The translations under genes and the position numbers were made by a program. A stretch of DNA of 12,408 bases from DATJLQ01 sp035509415 (GTDB taxonomy: Bacteria; Pseudomonadota; Alphaproteobacteria; JACZXZ01), in contig DATJLQ010000232.1 of the NCBI GenBank assembly GCA_035509415.1, forward strand, positions 1-12,408, read 5' to 3'. The notes under the pieces are model-generated. The model saw nothing but the letters and a program-made list of their open reading frames with translations, did no database searches and was not told the origin of the DNA. This document shows, in pieces, positions 1 to 8,110 of the stretch (its first letter is position 1; every line of letters begins with the position of its first letter).

Positions 1-411
1 CGCACCGCCGATGGTGCCGGGGACGCCGGAGAGGAATTCGAGGCCGCCGAGCCCGGCTTCACGCGCCGCCAGGGCAACATTGAGATCGAGGGCGGCGGCG
101 CCCGCCTCGACGATGGTTCCCTTGGCCTCGACGGTGGTAAAGCCCCGACCGAGACGGATCACCACGCCGTCGACGCCGCCGTCGCGCACCAGCAGATTGG
201 AGGCGACGCCGATCACCGTCACCGGCACTTCGGCGGGCTTGGCAGCGAGAAACGCCGCGAGATCCTCGACGTCGGCAGGCCGGAACATCACCTCCGCCGG
301 GCCGCCGACGCGGAACCAGGTCACCGGCGCCAGCGGCGCGTTCTCGCTGAGCCGACCGCGCACGGGCGGGAGCCGATCGATCAGGCGCTGTGGCGAGCGG
401 GCGGTCATCAT
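1..411 (-). CDS. murB: UDP-N-acetylenolpyruvoylglucosamine reductase (MurB), 5' part only
   Basis: MurB is the cytoplasmic flavoenzyme that reduces UDP-GlcNAc-enolpyruvate to UDP-MurNAc with NADPH. Only the first 137 codons are inside the window; the 3' end lies beyond base 1. The translated part is the N-terminal FAD-binding region: VTWFRVGGPA at about residues 30-39, GVASNLLVRDGG at 68-79 and LSGVPGTIGGA at the window edge, all typical MurB flavin-binding segments. Two adjacent in-frame ATGs exist. I chose the one at 411 because it overlaps the murC stop as ATGA, as at most other junctions, and has GGGAG (419-423) 7 bases upstream. The ATG at 408 is the alternative. It is the last gene seen in the operon; ddl, ftsQ, ftsA and ftsZ commonly follow in relatives but are not visible here. 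Identity is firm. Confidence 0.95.
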   Translation of the reverse strand, partial: MMTARSPQRLIDRLPPVRGRLSENAPLAPVTWFRVGGPAEVMFRPADVEDLAAFLAAKPAEVPVTVIGVASNLLVRDGGVDGVVIRLGRGFTTVEAKGTIVEAGAAALDLNVALAAREAGLGGLEFLSGVPGTIGGA

Positions 412-1841
412 GCGGCCGCTCCCGACGCGGCGCCGGAGAACAGCCGCTCGAGCTCCGCGGGGAGCGCCTGCGCCCAGTAGGTGATGGAGCCGGCGCCGAG
501 GCAGACCACGTAGTCGCCGGATTTCGCCAGGCTCTTCACCAGCGGCGCCAGGGTCTGCGGCGCTTCCAGCGGCATTGCCGCCCGGTGACCGCGCGCCTGC
601 AGCCCGGCCACCAGTGCGTCGCGGCTGATGCCTTCGATCGCCGCCTCGCCGGCGGCATAGATGTCGGCGACCACGACGACGTCGGCGTCGTTGAAGCAGG
701 TGCAGAATTCCTCGAAGAGGTTGGCGACCCGGGTGTAGCGGTGCGGCTGCACCACGGCGATGACGCTCCCCGAGGTCGCGGCGCGCGCCGCGCGCAGCAC
801 CGCGGCGATCTCCACGGGATGATGGCCGTAGTCGTCGATCACGGTAATGCCGTGGGATTCGCCGGTCTTGGTGAAACGCCGCTTGACGCCCTTGAAGGTG
901 GCGAGCGCCGTGCGCAGCACTTCGTCGGAAAGCCCCATCTCCTGCGCCACCGCCACCACGGCAAGCGAGTTCTGCACGTTATGCTGGCCGAGCATCGGCA
1001 GGCGGAGCCCGCTCACCGTGCGGCTGGTGTCGGCGTGGCGGTCGGTGAGCACCACGTCGTAGCGCGCGCCCTCGCGGCCGATGTCGATGTTGACCGCGCG
1101 CACGTCCGCCTGCGGCGAGAGCCCGTAGGTCACCACCCGGCGCTCGCCGAGCTTCGGGATCAGGCTCTGCACCACCGGATGGTCGACACAGAGCGTGGCG
1201 AAGCCATAGAAGGGAATGTTGCCGACGAAAGCCTCGAAGGCGTGCTGCTCCGCCTCGAAGCTGCCGTAGAAGTCGAGATGCTCGGGATCGATGTTGGTGA
1301 CGACCGCGATGGTCGCCGGCAGCTTGACGAAAGTGCCGTCGCTCTCATCCGCCTCCACCACCATCCAGTCGCCGGATCCGAGCCGCGCGTTGGTGCCGTA
1401 GGCGTTGATGATGCCGCCGTTGATCACGGTGGGATCGAGCTGCGCGGTCTCCAGCAGGTGGCCCACCATCGAGGTGGTGGTGGTCTTGCCGTGGGTGCCG
1501 GCGACGGCGATCGACCATTTGAGCCGCATGAGCTCGCCCAGCATCTCGGCGCGCCGCACCACGGGGATGAGCCGCGCCCGCGCCGCCACCACCTCGGGAT
1601 TGTCCGCTTTCACCGCCGAGGAGACGACGAGCACCTGCGCCTCGGCCAGATTCTCCGCCTTATGGCCGATCTCGACGCGGATCCCAAGCTCCTGCAGCCG
1701 GCGCACATTGGCGTTGTCGGCGAGATCGCTGCCCTGCACCTGATAGCCGAGATTGTGCAGGATCTCGGCGATGCCGCTCATGCCGATGCCGCCGATGCCG
1801 ACGAAATGGATGACGCCGATGTCGAGCGGGAGCGATCTCAT
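408..1841 (-). CDS. murC: UDP-N-acetylmuramate--L-alanine ligase (MurC)
   Basis: MurC is the cytoplasmic ATP-dependent ligase that adds L-Ala to UDP-MurNAc, the first amino acid of the stem peptide. The 477-residue length is normal. The N-terminal UDP-binding domain shows HFVGIGGIGMSG (12-23). The central ATPase domain has the P-loop GTHGKTTTT (115-123), EADESDGTF (163-171), TNIDPEHLD (182-190) and GQHNVQNSLA (285-294). The C-terminal domain has KGVKRRF (317-323) and DDYGHHP (336-342), the last being characteristic of MurC among the Mur ligases. The ATG overlaps the murG stop by four bases (ATGA) and follows GGAGG with 7 bases of spacing. No key residue is missing. Its product would feed MurD. 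Confidence 0.98.
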   Translation of the reverse strand: MRSLPLDIGVIHFVGIGGIGMSGIAEILHNLGYQVQGSDLADNANVRRLQELGIRVEIGHKAENLAEAQVLVVSSAVKADNPEVVAARARLIPVVRRAEMLGELMRLKWSIAVAGTHGKTTTTSMVGHLLETAQLDPTVINGGIINAYGTNARLGSGDWMVVEADESDGTFVKLPATIAVVTNIDPEHLDFYGSFEAEQHAFEAFVGNIPFYGFATLCVDHPVVQSLIPKLGERRVVTYGLSPQADVRAVNIDIGREGARYDVVLTDRHADTSRTVSGLRLPMLGQHNVQNSLAVVAVAQEMGLSDEVLRTALATFKGVKRRFTKTGESHGITVIDDYGHHPVEIAAVLRAARAATSGSVIAVVQPHRYTRVANLFEEFCTCFNDADVVVVADIYAAGEAAIEGISRDALVAGLQARGHRAAMPLEAPQTLAPLVKSLAKSGDYVVCLGAGSITYWAQALPAELERLFSGAASGAAA

Positions 1842-2983
1842 GCCGCGGCCTCCCTCATCGCGCCGTTATTGCCGTTGGCGGGCAACAGGCGCTCGACCAC
1901 GGATGCGAGGCGCTCGGCCGCATCGGCGCGGCCCGCGGCACGCGCGGCCTTGGCGGCACTCAGGAGTGCTTCGGGCATGGAGACGAGCTCTTCGAGCCGG
2001 CGTCCGAGCCGCTCGGGCGTGAATTCGCCTTCGGGCATGACCCAGGCGGCACCCGCGCGCGTGATCGCCTGGGCATTCGCGGTCTGGTGATCGTCGATCG
2101 CGTGGGGGTAGGGCACGAGGATCGCGGGCCGGCCCGCGGCCGTGAGCTCGGCGCAGGTCGACGCCCCCGCGCGCGCGATCAGGAGATGGCAGGCCGCGAG
2201 CCGGTCGGCCATGTCCTTGAAGAAGGGCGAGACCTCGGCCTCGACATCCGCGCTCCGATAGGCCGCGACGACGGCGTCCAGATCCTCGGGCCGTGCCTGC
2301 TGCGCGATCTTGATGCGCTTCCGCAGCAATTCGGGGAGCGCCGCGATCGCTTGCGGCACCACGCGGCCGAAGACGCGCGCGCCCTGGCTCCCGCCGATGA
2401 TCAGCAAGCGCACGCGCTCGCCGGAGGCGGGATAGGGCATGGCCCCCACGGCCGCGATCTCGGCGCGTACGGGGCTTCCGGTCACGACCACGCGGCCGCG
2501 ATCCGCCTCGCGCATGAAGCGCGTGGTTTCGAACGCGGTCGCGAACAGGCGCATGCGCGGCGCGAGGAGCCGGTTGGCGCGGCCGAGGACCGCGTTCTGC
2601 TCGTGGAGCGCCGCGGGGACGCCTGCGAGCAACGCCGCCGCCATGGTCGGGAGCGACGCGTAGCCGCCGAAGCCGAAGGCGGCGTCGGGCTTCTTCCGCG
2701 CAATCAGCGCACGCGCCTCGACGAAGCCGACCGCGAGCCTCAGCGCCGCCGCCGCGCGTTCGGCGAGGCCGCGTCCCGCGATGCCGCCTGCCGCGATCAC
2801 ACTCACCTCCGCACCCTCGAACTTGTCGGCGTGTTGGGCGCCGCGCTTGTCGGTGACCAGGAGCACGCCATGGCCGCGCGCGACGAGCGCACGCGCCGCG
2901 GCCTCGGCCGGGAACATATGGCCGCCGGTCCCGCCCGCCGCGATCAGCACCAGCCGGCGCTTTGCCCCTGTGCGCCCGCTCAT
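1838..2983 (-). CDS. murG: Lipid II synthase, UDP-GlcNAc transferase (MurG)
   Basis: MurG is the membrane-associated GT28-family glycosyltransferase that transfers GlcNAc from UDP-GlcNAc to lipid I, making lipid II on the inner face of the cytoplasmic membrane. The product is 381 residues, slightly longer than the E. coli protein. Visible motifs are the N-terminal glycine-rich loop GGTGGHMFPA (17-26), HEQNAVLGRAN (127-137), GGSQGA (197-202), RAGASTCAEL (271-280) and the UDP-binding PYPHAIDDHQTAN (291-303). The same frame stays open far upstream to about 4288, but that stretch is an out-of-frame shadow of ftsW. The real start is the ATG at 2983, which overlaps the ftsW stop (ATGA), has GGGAGA just upstream and places the first glycine loop at the usual distance from the N-terminus. 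Confidence 0.98.
   Translation of the reverse strand: MSGRTGAKRRLVLIAAGGTGGHMFPAEAAARALVARGHGVLLVTDKRGAQHADKFEGAEVSVIAAGGIAGRGLAERAAAALRLAVGFVEARALIARKKPDAAFGFGGYASLPTMAAALLAGVPAALHEQNAVLGRANRLLAPRMRLFATAFETTRFMREADRGRVVVTGSPVRAEIAAVGAMPYPASGERVRLLIIGGSQGARVFGRVVPQAIAALPELLRKRIKIAQQARPEDLDAVVAAYRSADVEAEVSPFFKDMADRLAACHLLIARAGASTCAELTAAGRPAILVPYPHAIDDHQTANAQAITRAGAAWVMPEGEFTPERLGRRLEELVSMPEALLSAAKAARAAGRADAAERLASVVERLLPANGNNGAMREAAA
1849..1853 (-). promoter_or_regulatory. Ribosome binding site of murC
   Basis: GGAGG on the minus strand lies 7 bases before the murC ATG, inside the 3' end of murG. It supports the start at 1841, which also overlaps the murG stop as ATGA. Confidence 0.7.
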
Positions 2984-4107
2984 CCGATGTCTCCCGGGCC
3001 CACGCGCTTGCGGGTGAGCGCGAGAACGAAGCCCATGCCGAGAGCGAGCGCGAGCAGCGACGAGCCGCCATAGCTGATGAAGGGAAGCGTCATGCCCTTG
3101 GTCGGCATCAGGTGCAGCTCGGACGCCATGTTGACCACGGCCTGGAGTCCGAACTGCATGAGCAATCCCGAGCCCGCGAGCAGCACGAAGAGATTCTGCT
3201 CCGCGAGCAGGCGGCCGACGCCGCGCAGGATCACGAAGGCGAAGATCGCGACGATGCCGAGGCAGGCGACCAGGCCGAACTCCTCGCCCGCGACCGCGAA
3301 CACGAAATCGCTGTGGGCGTCGGGAAGATGAAGCTTGGCGACCCCCTCGCCGGGGCCGCGGCCGAACAGGCCGCCGTTCGAGAACGCCTCCATCGCGCGC
3401 TCGACCTGGTAGCCCTCGCTCGCCTGGGGGGCGAGGAAGCGGTCGACCCGGATCGCGACGTGGGGCAGGAGGAAGTAGGAAGCGACGAGGGCCGCGATCG
3501 CCAGGGTCGAGAACAGCGTCATCCAGTAGATACGCAGCCCGGCGAGGAAGAACTGGCCGAAGAACACGGCGGTGACGACCGCGACCATGCCGATGTCGGG
3601 TTGCGCCACCAGGACCGCGGCCACGATCAGATAGAGGCCGAGGGCGATGAGATTGCCCGGCACGCCCTCGCCCTGGCGCTCCGCCGCGAACATCCAGGCG
3701 CACACGACGGCGAAGGCGGGCTTGACGAATTCCGAGGGCTGGATCGAGAGGCCGCCGAGATAGATCCAGCGCCGCGCTCCCTTGATCTCGGCGCCGATCT
3801 CGGGTGTCGCCGCCATGAGCACGAGGAAGATCGCGAGCAGGACGACCGAGAGCCGGCGCACGCCGCGCGGCTCGAGGAGCGAGGCGCCGAGCATGACCAG
3901 GATCGCGACCGGCATCATGACGAATTCGCGTTTCACGAAATAGAACGAGCCGTAGCCGATGCGCACCGCGACCGCCGGGCTCGCGGCGAGCGACATGATC
4001 GCGCCGATCACGGCGAGGGCGATGAGGGCGGTGAGGAGCCACTTGTCGACCGTCCACCACCAGCGGCCGATGACGCTCCGGTCGGTGCGCGCGAAGGTCA
4101 TGGTCAT
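2980..4107 (-). CDS. ftsW: Septal peptidoglycan glycosyltransferase (FtsW)
   Basis: FtsW is the SEDS-family polytopic membrane enzyme that polymerises lipid II into glycan strands at the septum, together with FtsI. The 375-residue product has many hydrophobic segments, the first at about residues 23-45 after a short cytoplasmic tail with WWW. It carries SEDS hallmarks: GARRWIYLGG followed by QPSEFVKP, the QPDIGM segment with the Asp known to be needed for catalysis in SEDS proteins, and the C-terminal signature PFISYGGSS. The frame is open back to 4653, but that extension is an antisense-like, Arg-rich shadow of murD. I chose the ATG at 4107 because it overlaps the murD stop (ATGA) and has GGAGG six bases upstream. 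A second in-frame ATG two codons downstream is less likely. Confidence 0.97.
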   Translation of the reverse strand: MTMTFARTDRSVIGRWWWTVDKWLLTALIALAVIGAIMSLAASPAVAVRIGYGSFYFVKREFVMMPVAILVMLGASLLEPRGVRRLSVVLLAIFLVLMAATPEIGAEIKGARRWIYLGGLSIQPSEFVKPAFAVVCAWMFAAERQGEGVPGNLIALGLYLIVAAVLVAQPDIGMVAVVTAVFFGQFFLAGLRIYWMTLFSTLAIAALVASYFLLPHVAIRVDRFLAPQASEGYQVERAMEAFSNGGLFGRGPGEGVAKLHLPDAHSDFVFAVAGEEFGLVACLGIVAIFAFVILRGVGRLLAEQNLFVLLAGSGLLMQFGLQAVVNMASELHLMPTKGMTLPFISYGGSSLLALALGMGFVLALTRKRVGPGDIG

Positions 4108-5519
4108 GGGCGGCCTCCGCGCGTCGCGGCGCGTTTTCCGGGCAGCGCCTCGACCGCCGCGCGGAACGCCTCGCCGCGCGCCTCGAAATTCGCGAACTGG
4201 TCCCAGGAGGCGCCTGCCGGCGAGAGCAGCACGACGACGCCCGCGCGCCCGTCGCGCTGTGCGGCTTTCGCGGCCTCGGCGACGGCACGGTCGAGGGTAC
4301 GCGCGATCGTGTAGGCGACGCGGCCCTCGAGGGTGCGCGCGAAGCTCTCCGCCGCCTCGCCGATCAGATAGGCGTGCTGGATGCGGCCGAAATGGGGCGC
4401 GAGCGCTGCGATCCCGCCTTCCTTCGCGCGCCCGCCCGCGATCCAGTAGATGCGGTCGTAGCAGAGGATCGCCTTCTCGGCGGCGTCGGCGTTGGTGGCC
4501 TTGCTGTCGTTGACGTAGCGTACGCCGTCGATCACCGCGACCAGCTCCTGGCGATGCTTCAGGCCCGGGAAGGTCGCGAGCGCCTGGGCGATCGTGGTCG
4601 GCTCGACGCCGAGGGGGCGCGTCGCCGCATAAGCGGCGGCGGCGTTCTGCCAATTATGCTGGCCCGGGAGGGTCGCGATCCCGCGCAAGTCCGCGATGGG
4701 ATGCGCCGCACCCGCGCTCGCGTCGACGAGCTCGCCCGCGCTCGCATAGACGCCGCCCGCGACGGCCCGCGCGGCCGAGATCGGCACCACGCGCTGGAGC
4801 CGCGCCGCCGCGAGCTCGTTGCGAATGACGCTCGACTGCTCGTCATCGATGCCGATCACGGCGGTGGCACGCGCACCCTGGCCGCGGAAGATACGGCGCT
4901 TCGCCGCGACGTAGCCCGCCATGCCGCCATGCCGGTCGAGATGGTCCGGGCTGATGTTGGTGAGCACGCCCACGTCGAACACGAGGGAGGGCGTGAGCTC
5001 GAGCTGGTAGGACGACATTTCGAGCACGTAGATCTCGCCGCGCGCGAGGGGAGCCAGGTCGAGCGCGGGCGTGCCGAGATTGCCGCCCACCTCGACGCGC
5101 TTTCCGGCCGCGCCGAGGATGTGGCCGATGAGGGCGGTGGTGGTCGATTTCCCGTTGGTGCCGGTGACGCCGACATAGGTCGCGTCCGGCCGCGCGCCCG
5201 CAAGCAGCTCGACGTCGCATACAATCTCCATACCCGCCGCGCGCGCGCGCGCCGCGACCGGATGGGGCTTCGGATAGGTATGGGGAATGCCCGGGCTCCA
5301 GACCAATGTGCGCGCCGCTTCGAGATCCGCCGCGTGGAGATCGACCAGCGGGATACGCGCGCGCTCAGCGTCCGCGCGCCGTGCCGCGTCGTCGTCCCAG
5401 GCCCGGACCTGGGCGCCGGCCGCGATCAGCGCGCGCGCGGCGGAGGCGCCGCTCTTGCCGAGACCCATGACCGCGACCGTGCGGCCCGCGAAGGAGGGAA
5501 GCTCGATCACCGCGGTCAC
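4104..5519 (-). CDS. murD: UDP-MurNAc-L-Ala--D-glutamate ligase (MurD)
   Basis: MurD is the cytoplasmic ATP-dependent ligase that adds D-Glu to UDP-MurNAc-L-Ala. The product is 471 residues, close to the family norm. The N-terminal nucleotide-sugar binding fold shows AVMGLGKSG (16-24). The central domain has P-loop GTNGKST (120-126), SSYQLE (169-174), NISPDHLDRH (188-197), a lysine near 207 in the position usually carbamylated, and GQHNWQN (286-292). The C-terminal domain has PGLKHRQE (318-325) and NDSKATN (337-343), both specific for MurD, and ends with SPAGASWDQF and FEARGE. The start is GTG, overlapping the mraY stop as GTGA. There is no clear Shine-Dalgarno sequence, so translation probably depends on coupling to mraY. 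The next ATG (codon 18) falls inside the first conserved motif and is too far in. Confidence 0.97.
   Translation of the reverse strand: MTAVIELPSFAGRTVAVMGLGKSGASAARALIAAGAQVRAWDDDAARRADAERARIPLVDLHAADLEAARTLVWSPGIPHTYPKPHPVAARARAAGMEIVCDVELLAGARPDATYVGVTGTNGKSTTTALIGHILGAAGKRVEVGGNLGTPALDLAPLARGEIYVLEMSSYQLELTPSLVFDVGVLTNISPDHLDRHGGMAGYVAAKRRIFRGQGARATAVIGIDDEQSSVIRNELAAARLQRVVPISAARAVAGGVYASAGELVDASAGAAHPIADLRGIATLPGQHNWQNAAAAYAATRPLGVEPTTIAQALATFPGLKHRQELVAVIDGVRYVNDSKATNADAAEKAILCYDRIYWIAGGRAKEGGIAALAPHFGRIQHAYLIGEAAESFARTLEGRVAYTIARTLDRAVAEAAKAAQRDGRAGVVVLLSPAGASWDQFANFEARGEAFRAAVEALPGKRAATRGGRP
4114..4118 (-). promoter_or_regulatory. Ribosome binding site of ftsW
   Basis: GGAGG sits 6 bases before the ftsW ATG, inside the last codons of murD. 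The block CGGAGGCCGCCC upstream of the start is identical to the one before ftsL, and makes both preceding proteins (MurD and RsmH) end in Gly-Gly-Arg-Pro. Confidence 0.8.
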
Positions 5520-6604
5520 CTGAGCTTGAGCGTGGAGAGGCCGGCGAGGGCGAGGATCATCGCGATGATCCAGAAGCGGATCACGATGGTCGCCTCCTGC
5601 CAGCCCTTCTTTTCGTAGTGATGGTGGAGCGGGGCCATGCGGAAGACGCGTTTGCCGGTAAGCTTGAAGGACGCGACCTGGACCATGACCGAGACGGTCT
5701 CGAGCACGAAGAGCCCGCCCACGATCGCGAGCACGAGCTCGTGCTTGGTCGCGACGCTGATCGCACCCAGCGCCGCGCCGCAGGAGAGCGAGCCCGTGTC
5801 GCCCATGAACACCATCGCGGGCGGCGCGTTGAACCAGAGGAAGCCGAGCGAGGCGCCCACCAGCGCGCCGCAGAACACCGCGAGCTCGCCCGAGCCCGCG
5901 ACGTAGTGGAGCTGGAGGTAGGTCGCGAACACCGCATTGCCGACGATGTAGGAGATGAGCCCGAACACCCCCGCCGCGATCATCACCGGGACGATCGCGA
6001 GTCCGTCGAGCCCGTCGGTCAGGTTGACCGCGTTCGAGGCGCCCACGATCACGAAGGCGCCCACGGGGAAGAAGAACCAGCCGAGCTGGATCAGCACGGT
6101 CTTGAAGAACGGCACCGTGAAGCCGGTCGCGATTCCGGCCGGCGCGTGGCGCACGACCCAGTAGGTCGCGGCCAGGCCGATCGCGATTTCGATCGCGAAT
6201 TTGAGCCTGGCCGGAAGGCCGCGGCTCGACTGCTTGCTGAGCTTCACGAAATCGTCGACCGCGCCGATGGCGCCGAAGCCGAGGGTGACGAAGATCACGA
6301 GCCAGACATAGGCGTTCGTGATGTCGGCCCAGAGCAGGGTCGAGAGGATCACGGCCGCGAGGATCAGCACGCCGCCCATGGTCGGCGTGCCCTTCTTGGT
6401 GAGGAGATGGCTCTCGGGCCCGTCGGCGCGGATCGGCTGCCCGTTGCGCTGGCGCCGCTTGAGCCAGCCGATCACGCAGGGGCCGAGAACGAAGCTGATC
6501 AGGAGTGCGGTCGCCGCGGCGCCGCCGGTGCGGAACGTGATGTAGCGGAAGATGTTGAGCGCCACGATGCGCTCGGCGTGGGACGCGAACAGGCTATAGA
6601 GCAT
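5516..6604 (-). CDS. mraY: Phospho-N-acetylmuramoyl-pentapeptide transferase (MraY)
   Basis: MraY is the polytopic inner-membrane enzyme that transfers phospho-MurNAc-pentapeptide to undecaprenyl phosphate, giving lipid I. The 362-residue length is typical. Conserved elements in order: DGPESHLLTKKGTPTMGG (61-78), the Asp pair D117-D118, NLTDGLDGLA (194-203), FMGDTGSL (266-273) and the triple-histidine APLHHHYE (324-331). Hydrophobic segments fill the spaces between. A GTG at 6610 would add two residues, but it lies inside the Shine-Dalgarno sequence. The ATG at 6604 gives MLYSLF, close to the usual MraY start, with GGAGG 5 bases away. This is the only junction in the operon with a clear gap: 24 bases from the murE stop, exactly where murF normally lies. 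Its usual substrate, the UDP-MurNAc-pentapeptide made by MurF, must be supplied by a gene elsewhere. Confidence 0.97.
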   Translation of the reverse strand: MLYSLFASHAERIVALNIFRYITFRTGGAAATALLISFVLGPCVIGWLKRRQRNGQPIRADGPESHLLTKKGTPTMGGVLILAAVILSTLLWADITNAYVWLVIFVTLGFGAIGAVDDFVKLSKQSSRGLPARLKFAIEIAIGLAATYWVVRHAPAGIATGFTVPFFKTVLIQLGWFFFPVGAFVIVGASNAVNLTDGLDGLAIVPVMIAAGVFGLISYIVGNAVFATYLQLHYVAGSGELAVFCGALVGASLGFLWFNAPPAMVFMGDTGSLSCGAALGAISVATKHELVLAIVGGLFVLETVSVMVQVASFKLTGKRVFRMAPLHHHYEKKGWQEATIVIRFWIIAMILALAGLSTLKLR

Positions 6605-6632
6605 GCGCACCTCCCGGGCGGGCCGCGGTCAT
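6594..6632 (-). other. 12-codon frame at the place of murF, possible murF start-codon scar
   Basis: An ATG overlaps the murE TGA as ATGA, the arrangement seen at several true junctions of this operon. It reads MTAARPGGAHAL and then meets TAG, overlapping the first codons of mraY. In most proteobacterial dcw clusters murF starts here. Seen directly: the ATG, the overlap and the early stop. Inferred: that this is what remains of the murF start after the gene was deleted or moved. It could also be a chance ATG, or a tiny coupling frame that brings ribosomes leaving murE to the mraY start. It is too short to judge by sequence similarity. Confidence 0.35.
6609..6614 (-). promoter_or_regulatory. 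Ribosome binding site of mraY
   Basis: GGAGGT lies in the short murE-mraY gap, with GGAGG 5 bases before the ATG at 6604. It decides the mraY start, because the alternative GTG at 6610 overlaps this element. It also lies inside the 12-codon frame that begins at the murE stop. Confidence 0.8.
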
Positions 6633-8110
6633 TCGACCCTCCCGCCGAGCTCGAGGGCGATGCGGCGCGCGACCGCGGCATCGTCGAAGGGAAGCGTGCG
6701 GTCGAAGAAGATCTGGCCCTGCTCGTGGCCCTTGCCCGCGATCGCGAGCACGTCGCCCGCGCCGAGGGAGCCGAACGCCGTCTCGATCGCGGCGGCGCGG
6801 TCGCCGATCTCCTCGGCACCGGGGCAGGCGGCGAGGATCGCGCGCCGGATCGCGGCCGGGTCCTCGTGGCGCGGATTGTCGTCGGTGACGAAGACGCGGT
6901 CGGCGCCGCGCGCGGCGATGGCGCCCATTTCCGGGCGCTTTCCCTTGTCGCGGTCGCCGCCGCAGCCGAACACGAGGACGAGCTTGCCCGCGGCGAGCGG
7001 ACGCAGGGCGCCGAGCAAGGCCGCGAGCGCCTCGGGCTTGTGGGCGTAGTCGACGAAGACCGTGGCGCCGTTCGCGAGCCGCGCCACGCGCTCCATGCGC
7101 CCTGGCACACCTTTTATATGGGTGAGCGCCGCGACCGCCTTGTCCGCGTCGTCGCCCGCGCCGATGACGAGGCCGAGGGCGCAAAGCACGTTGTGCGCCT
7201 GGAAGGCGCCGATGAGCGGGAGGGATGCCGCGTGGCGCTTCCCCTCGAATGCAAAACGCAGCTCGAGGCCCGAGGCGCGGGCCTGGATCTCTTCGAGGCG
7301 TAGCGTCTCGCCACGCGCGCCGTAGCCGATGACACGGTGGCGGCGCGCGCGCGCGACCTCGGCGAGGTCGGCATATTCGGGCACGTCGGCGTTCAGGACC
7401 GCAACCCCGCCCGGCGCCATCACTTCGGCGAAGAGGCGGCGCTTCGCCGCGTAATAGGCGGCGAGCGAGGGGTGATAATCGAGATGGTCGCGGCCGAGAT
7501 TGGTGAAGCCCGCGACCTTGAGCTCGACCCCGTCGAGGCGGAACTGGTCGAGGCCGTGGGACGAGGCCTCGAGCGCCAGACGCTCGACCCCCGCGGCCGC
7601 GAGCTCGGCCAAATCCTTGTGCAGCGCGACCGGATCGGGGGTGGTGAGGCCGGGACCGGGTGCGAAGCCGTCGGCGATGAGGCCGAGCGTCCCGAGGCTC
7701 GCGGCCTTCATGCCCATCCCTTGCCAAATCTGGCGCGCGAAGGAGGCGACCGAGGTCTTCCCGCTCGTGCCCGTGACGGCGGCGACGGCGCGCGGCTGGC
7801 GCCCGTAGAAGCGCGCCGCCATGCGCGAGAGGCGCCGGCGCGGATTCGCGTCGGCGACGAATGCCACGCCCGCGCGCCCGATCTCGGTCGCGGGCTCGGC
7901 CAAGATCGCGACCGCGCCGCGCTGAAGCGCGTCCGGGATGAAGCGCCGCCCGTCCAGATTCGTTCCCGGCAAGGCCGCGAACAGATAGCCCGGACGCACC
8001 GCGCGCGAATCCGACGCGAGGCCGAGAATCTCGACCCGGTATTCCGGGGCGCTCGGGTTCGGTCTGTCGCGGGTCGCGGCCTGTCCGTTCATCAGGTCAA
8101 TTAGCTGCAA
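6629..8110 (-). CDS. murE: UDP-MurNAc-tripeptide synthetase, meso-diaminopimelate adding (MurE)
   Basis: MurE is the cytoplasmic ATP-dependent ligase adding the third stem residue to UDP-MurNAc-L-Ala-D-Glu. The product is 493 residues, full length, with no fusion to MurF. The N-terminal domain shows ASDSRAVRPGYLFAALPG (32-49). The central domain has a P-loop TGTSGKTS (113-120, Ser where many have Asn), LTTPDP (155-160), EASSHGLDQ (181-189), NLGRDHLDYH (204-213) and K223 at the usual carbamylated position. The C-terminal domain has VDYAHKPEAL (353-362) and DNPR (411-414), the motif known to select meso-diaminopimelate rather than lysine. The start is uncertain. TTG at 8110 gives MQLIDLMNG, which resembles usual MurE N-termini, and overlaps ftsI by 14 bases. 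The ATG at 8092 lies 4 bases after the ftsI stop and would shorten the protein by six residues. Confidence 0.96.
   Translation of the reverse strand: MQLIDLMNGQAATRDRPNPSAPEYRVEILGLASDSRAVRPGYLFAALPGTNLDGRRFIPDALQRGAVAILAEPATEIGRAGVAFVADANPRRRLSRMAARFYGRQPRAVAAVTGTSGKTSVASFARQIWQGMGMKAASLGTLGLIADGFAPGPGLTTPDPVALHKDLAELAAAGVERLALEASSHGLDQFRLDGVELKVAGFTNLGRDHLDYHPSLAAYYAAKRRLFAEVMAPGGVAVLNADVPEYADLAEVARARRHRVIGYGARGETLRLEEIQARASGLELRFAFEGKRHAASLPLIGAFQAHNVLCALGLVIGAGDDADKAVAALTHIKGVPGRMERVARLANGATVFVDYAHKPEALAALLGALRPLAAGKLVLVFGCGGDRDKGKRPEMGAIAARGADRVFVTDDNPRHEDPAAIRRAILAACPGAEEIGDRAAAIETAFGSLGAGDVLAIAGKGHEQGQIFFDRTLPFDDAAVARRIALELGGRVE

Noticed and set aside
390..2090. Long plus-strand open frame of 566 codons opposite murC and murG
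   Set aside because: It is antisense to two well-conserved genes, and its product is His/Asp/Arg/Ala-rich low-complexity sequence, as expected for shadows in high-GC DNA. The long plus-strand frames at 2087-3073, 2962-4314, 4374-5618, 5618-7303 and 9156-10136 were rejected for the same reason.
2984..4288. A much longer N-terminal extension of MurG in the same frame
   Set aside because: It lies over ftsW in another frame and reads as Arg/Pro-rich nonsense. The start at 2983 overlaps the ftsW stop and puts the glycine loop at the usual position. The same reasoning removed upstream extensions of ftsW, ftsI and rsmH.
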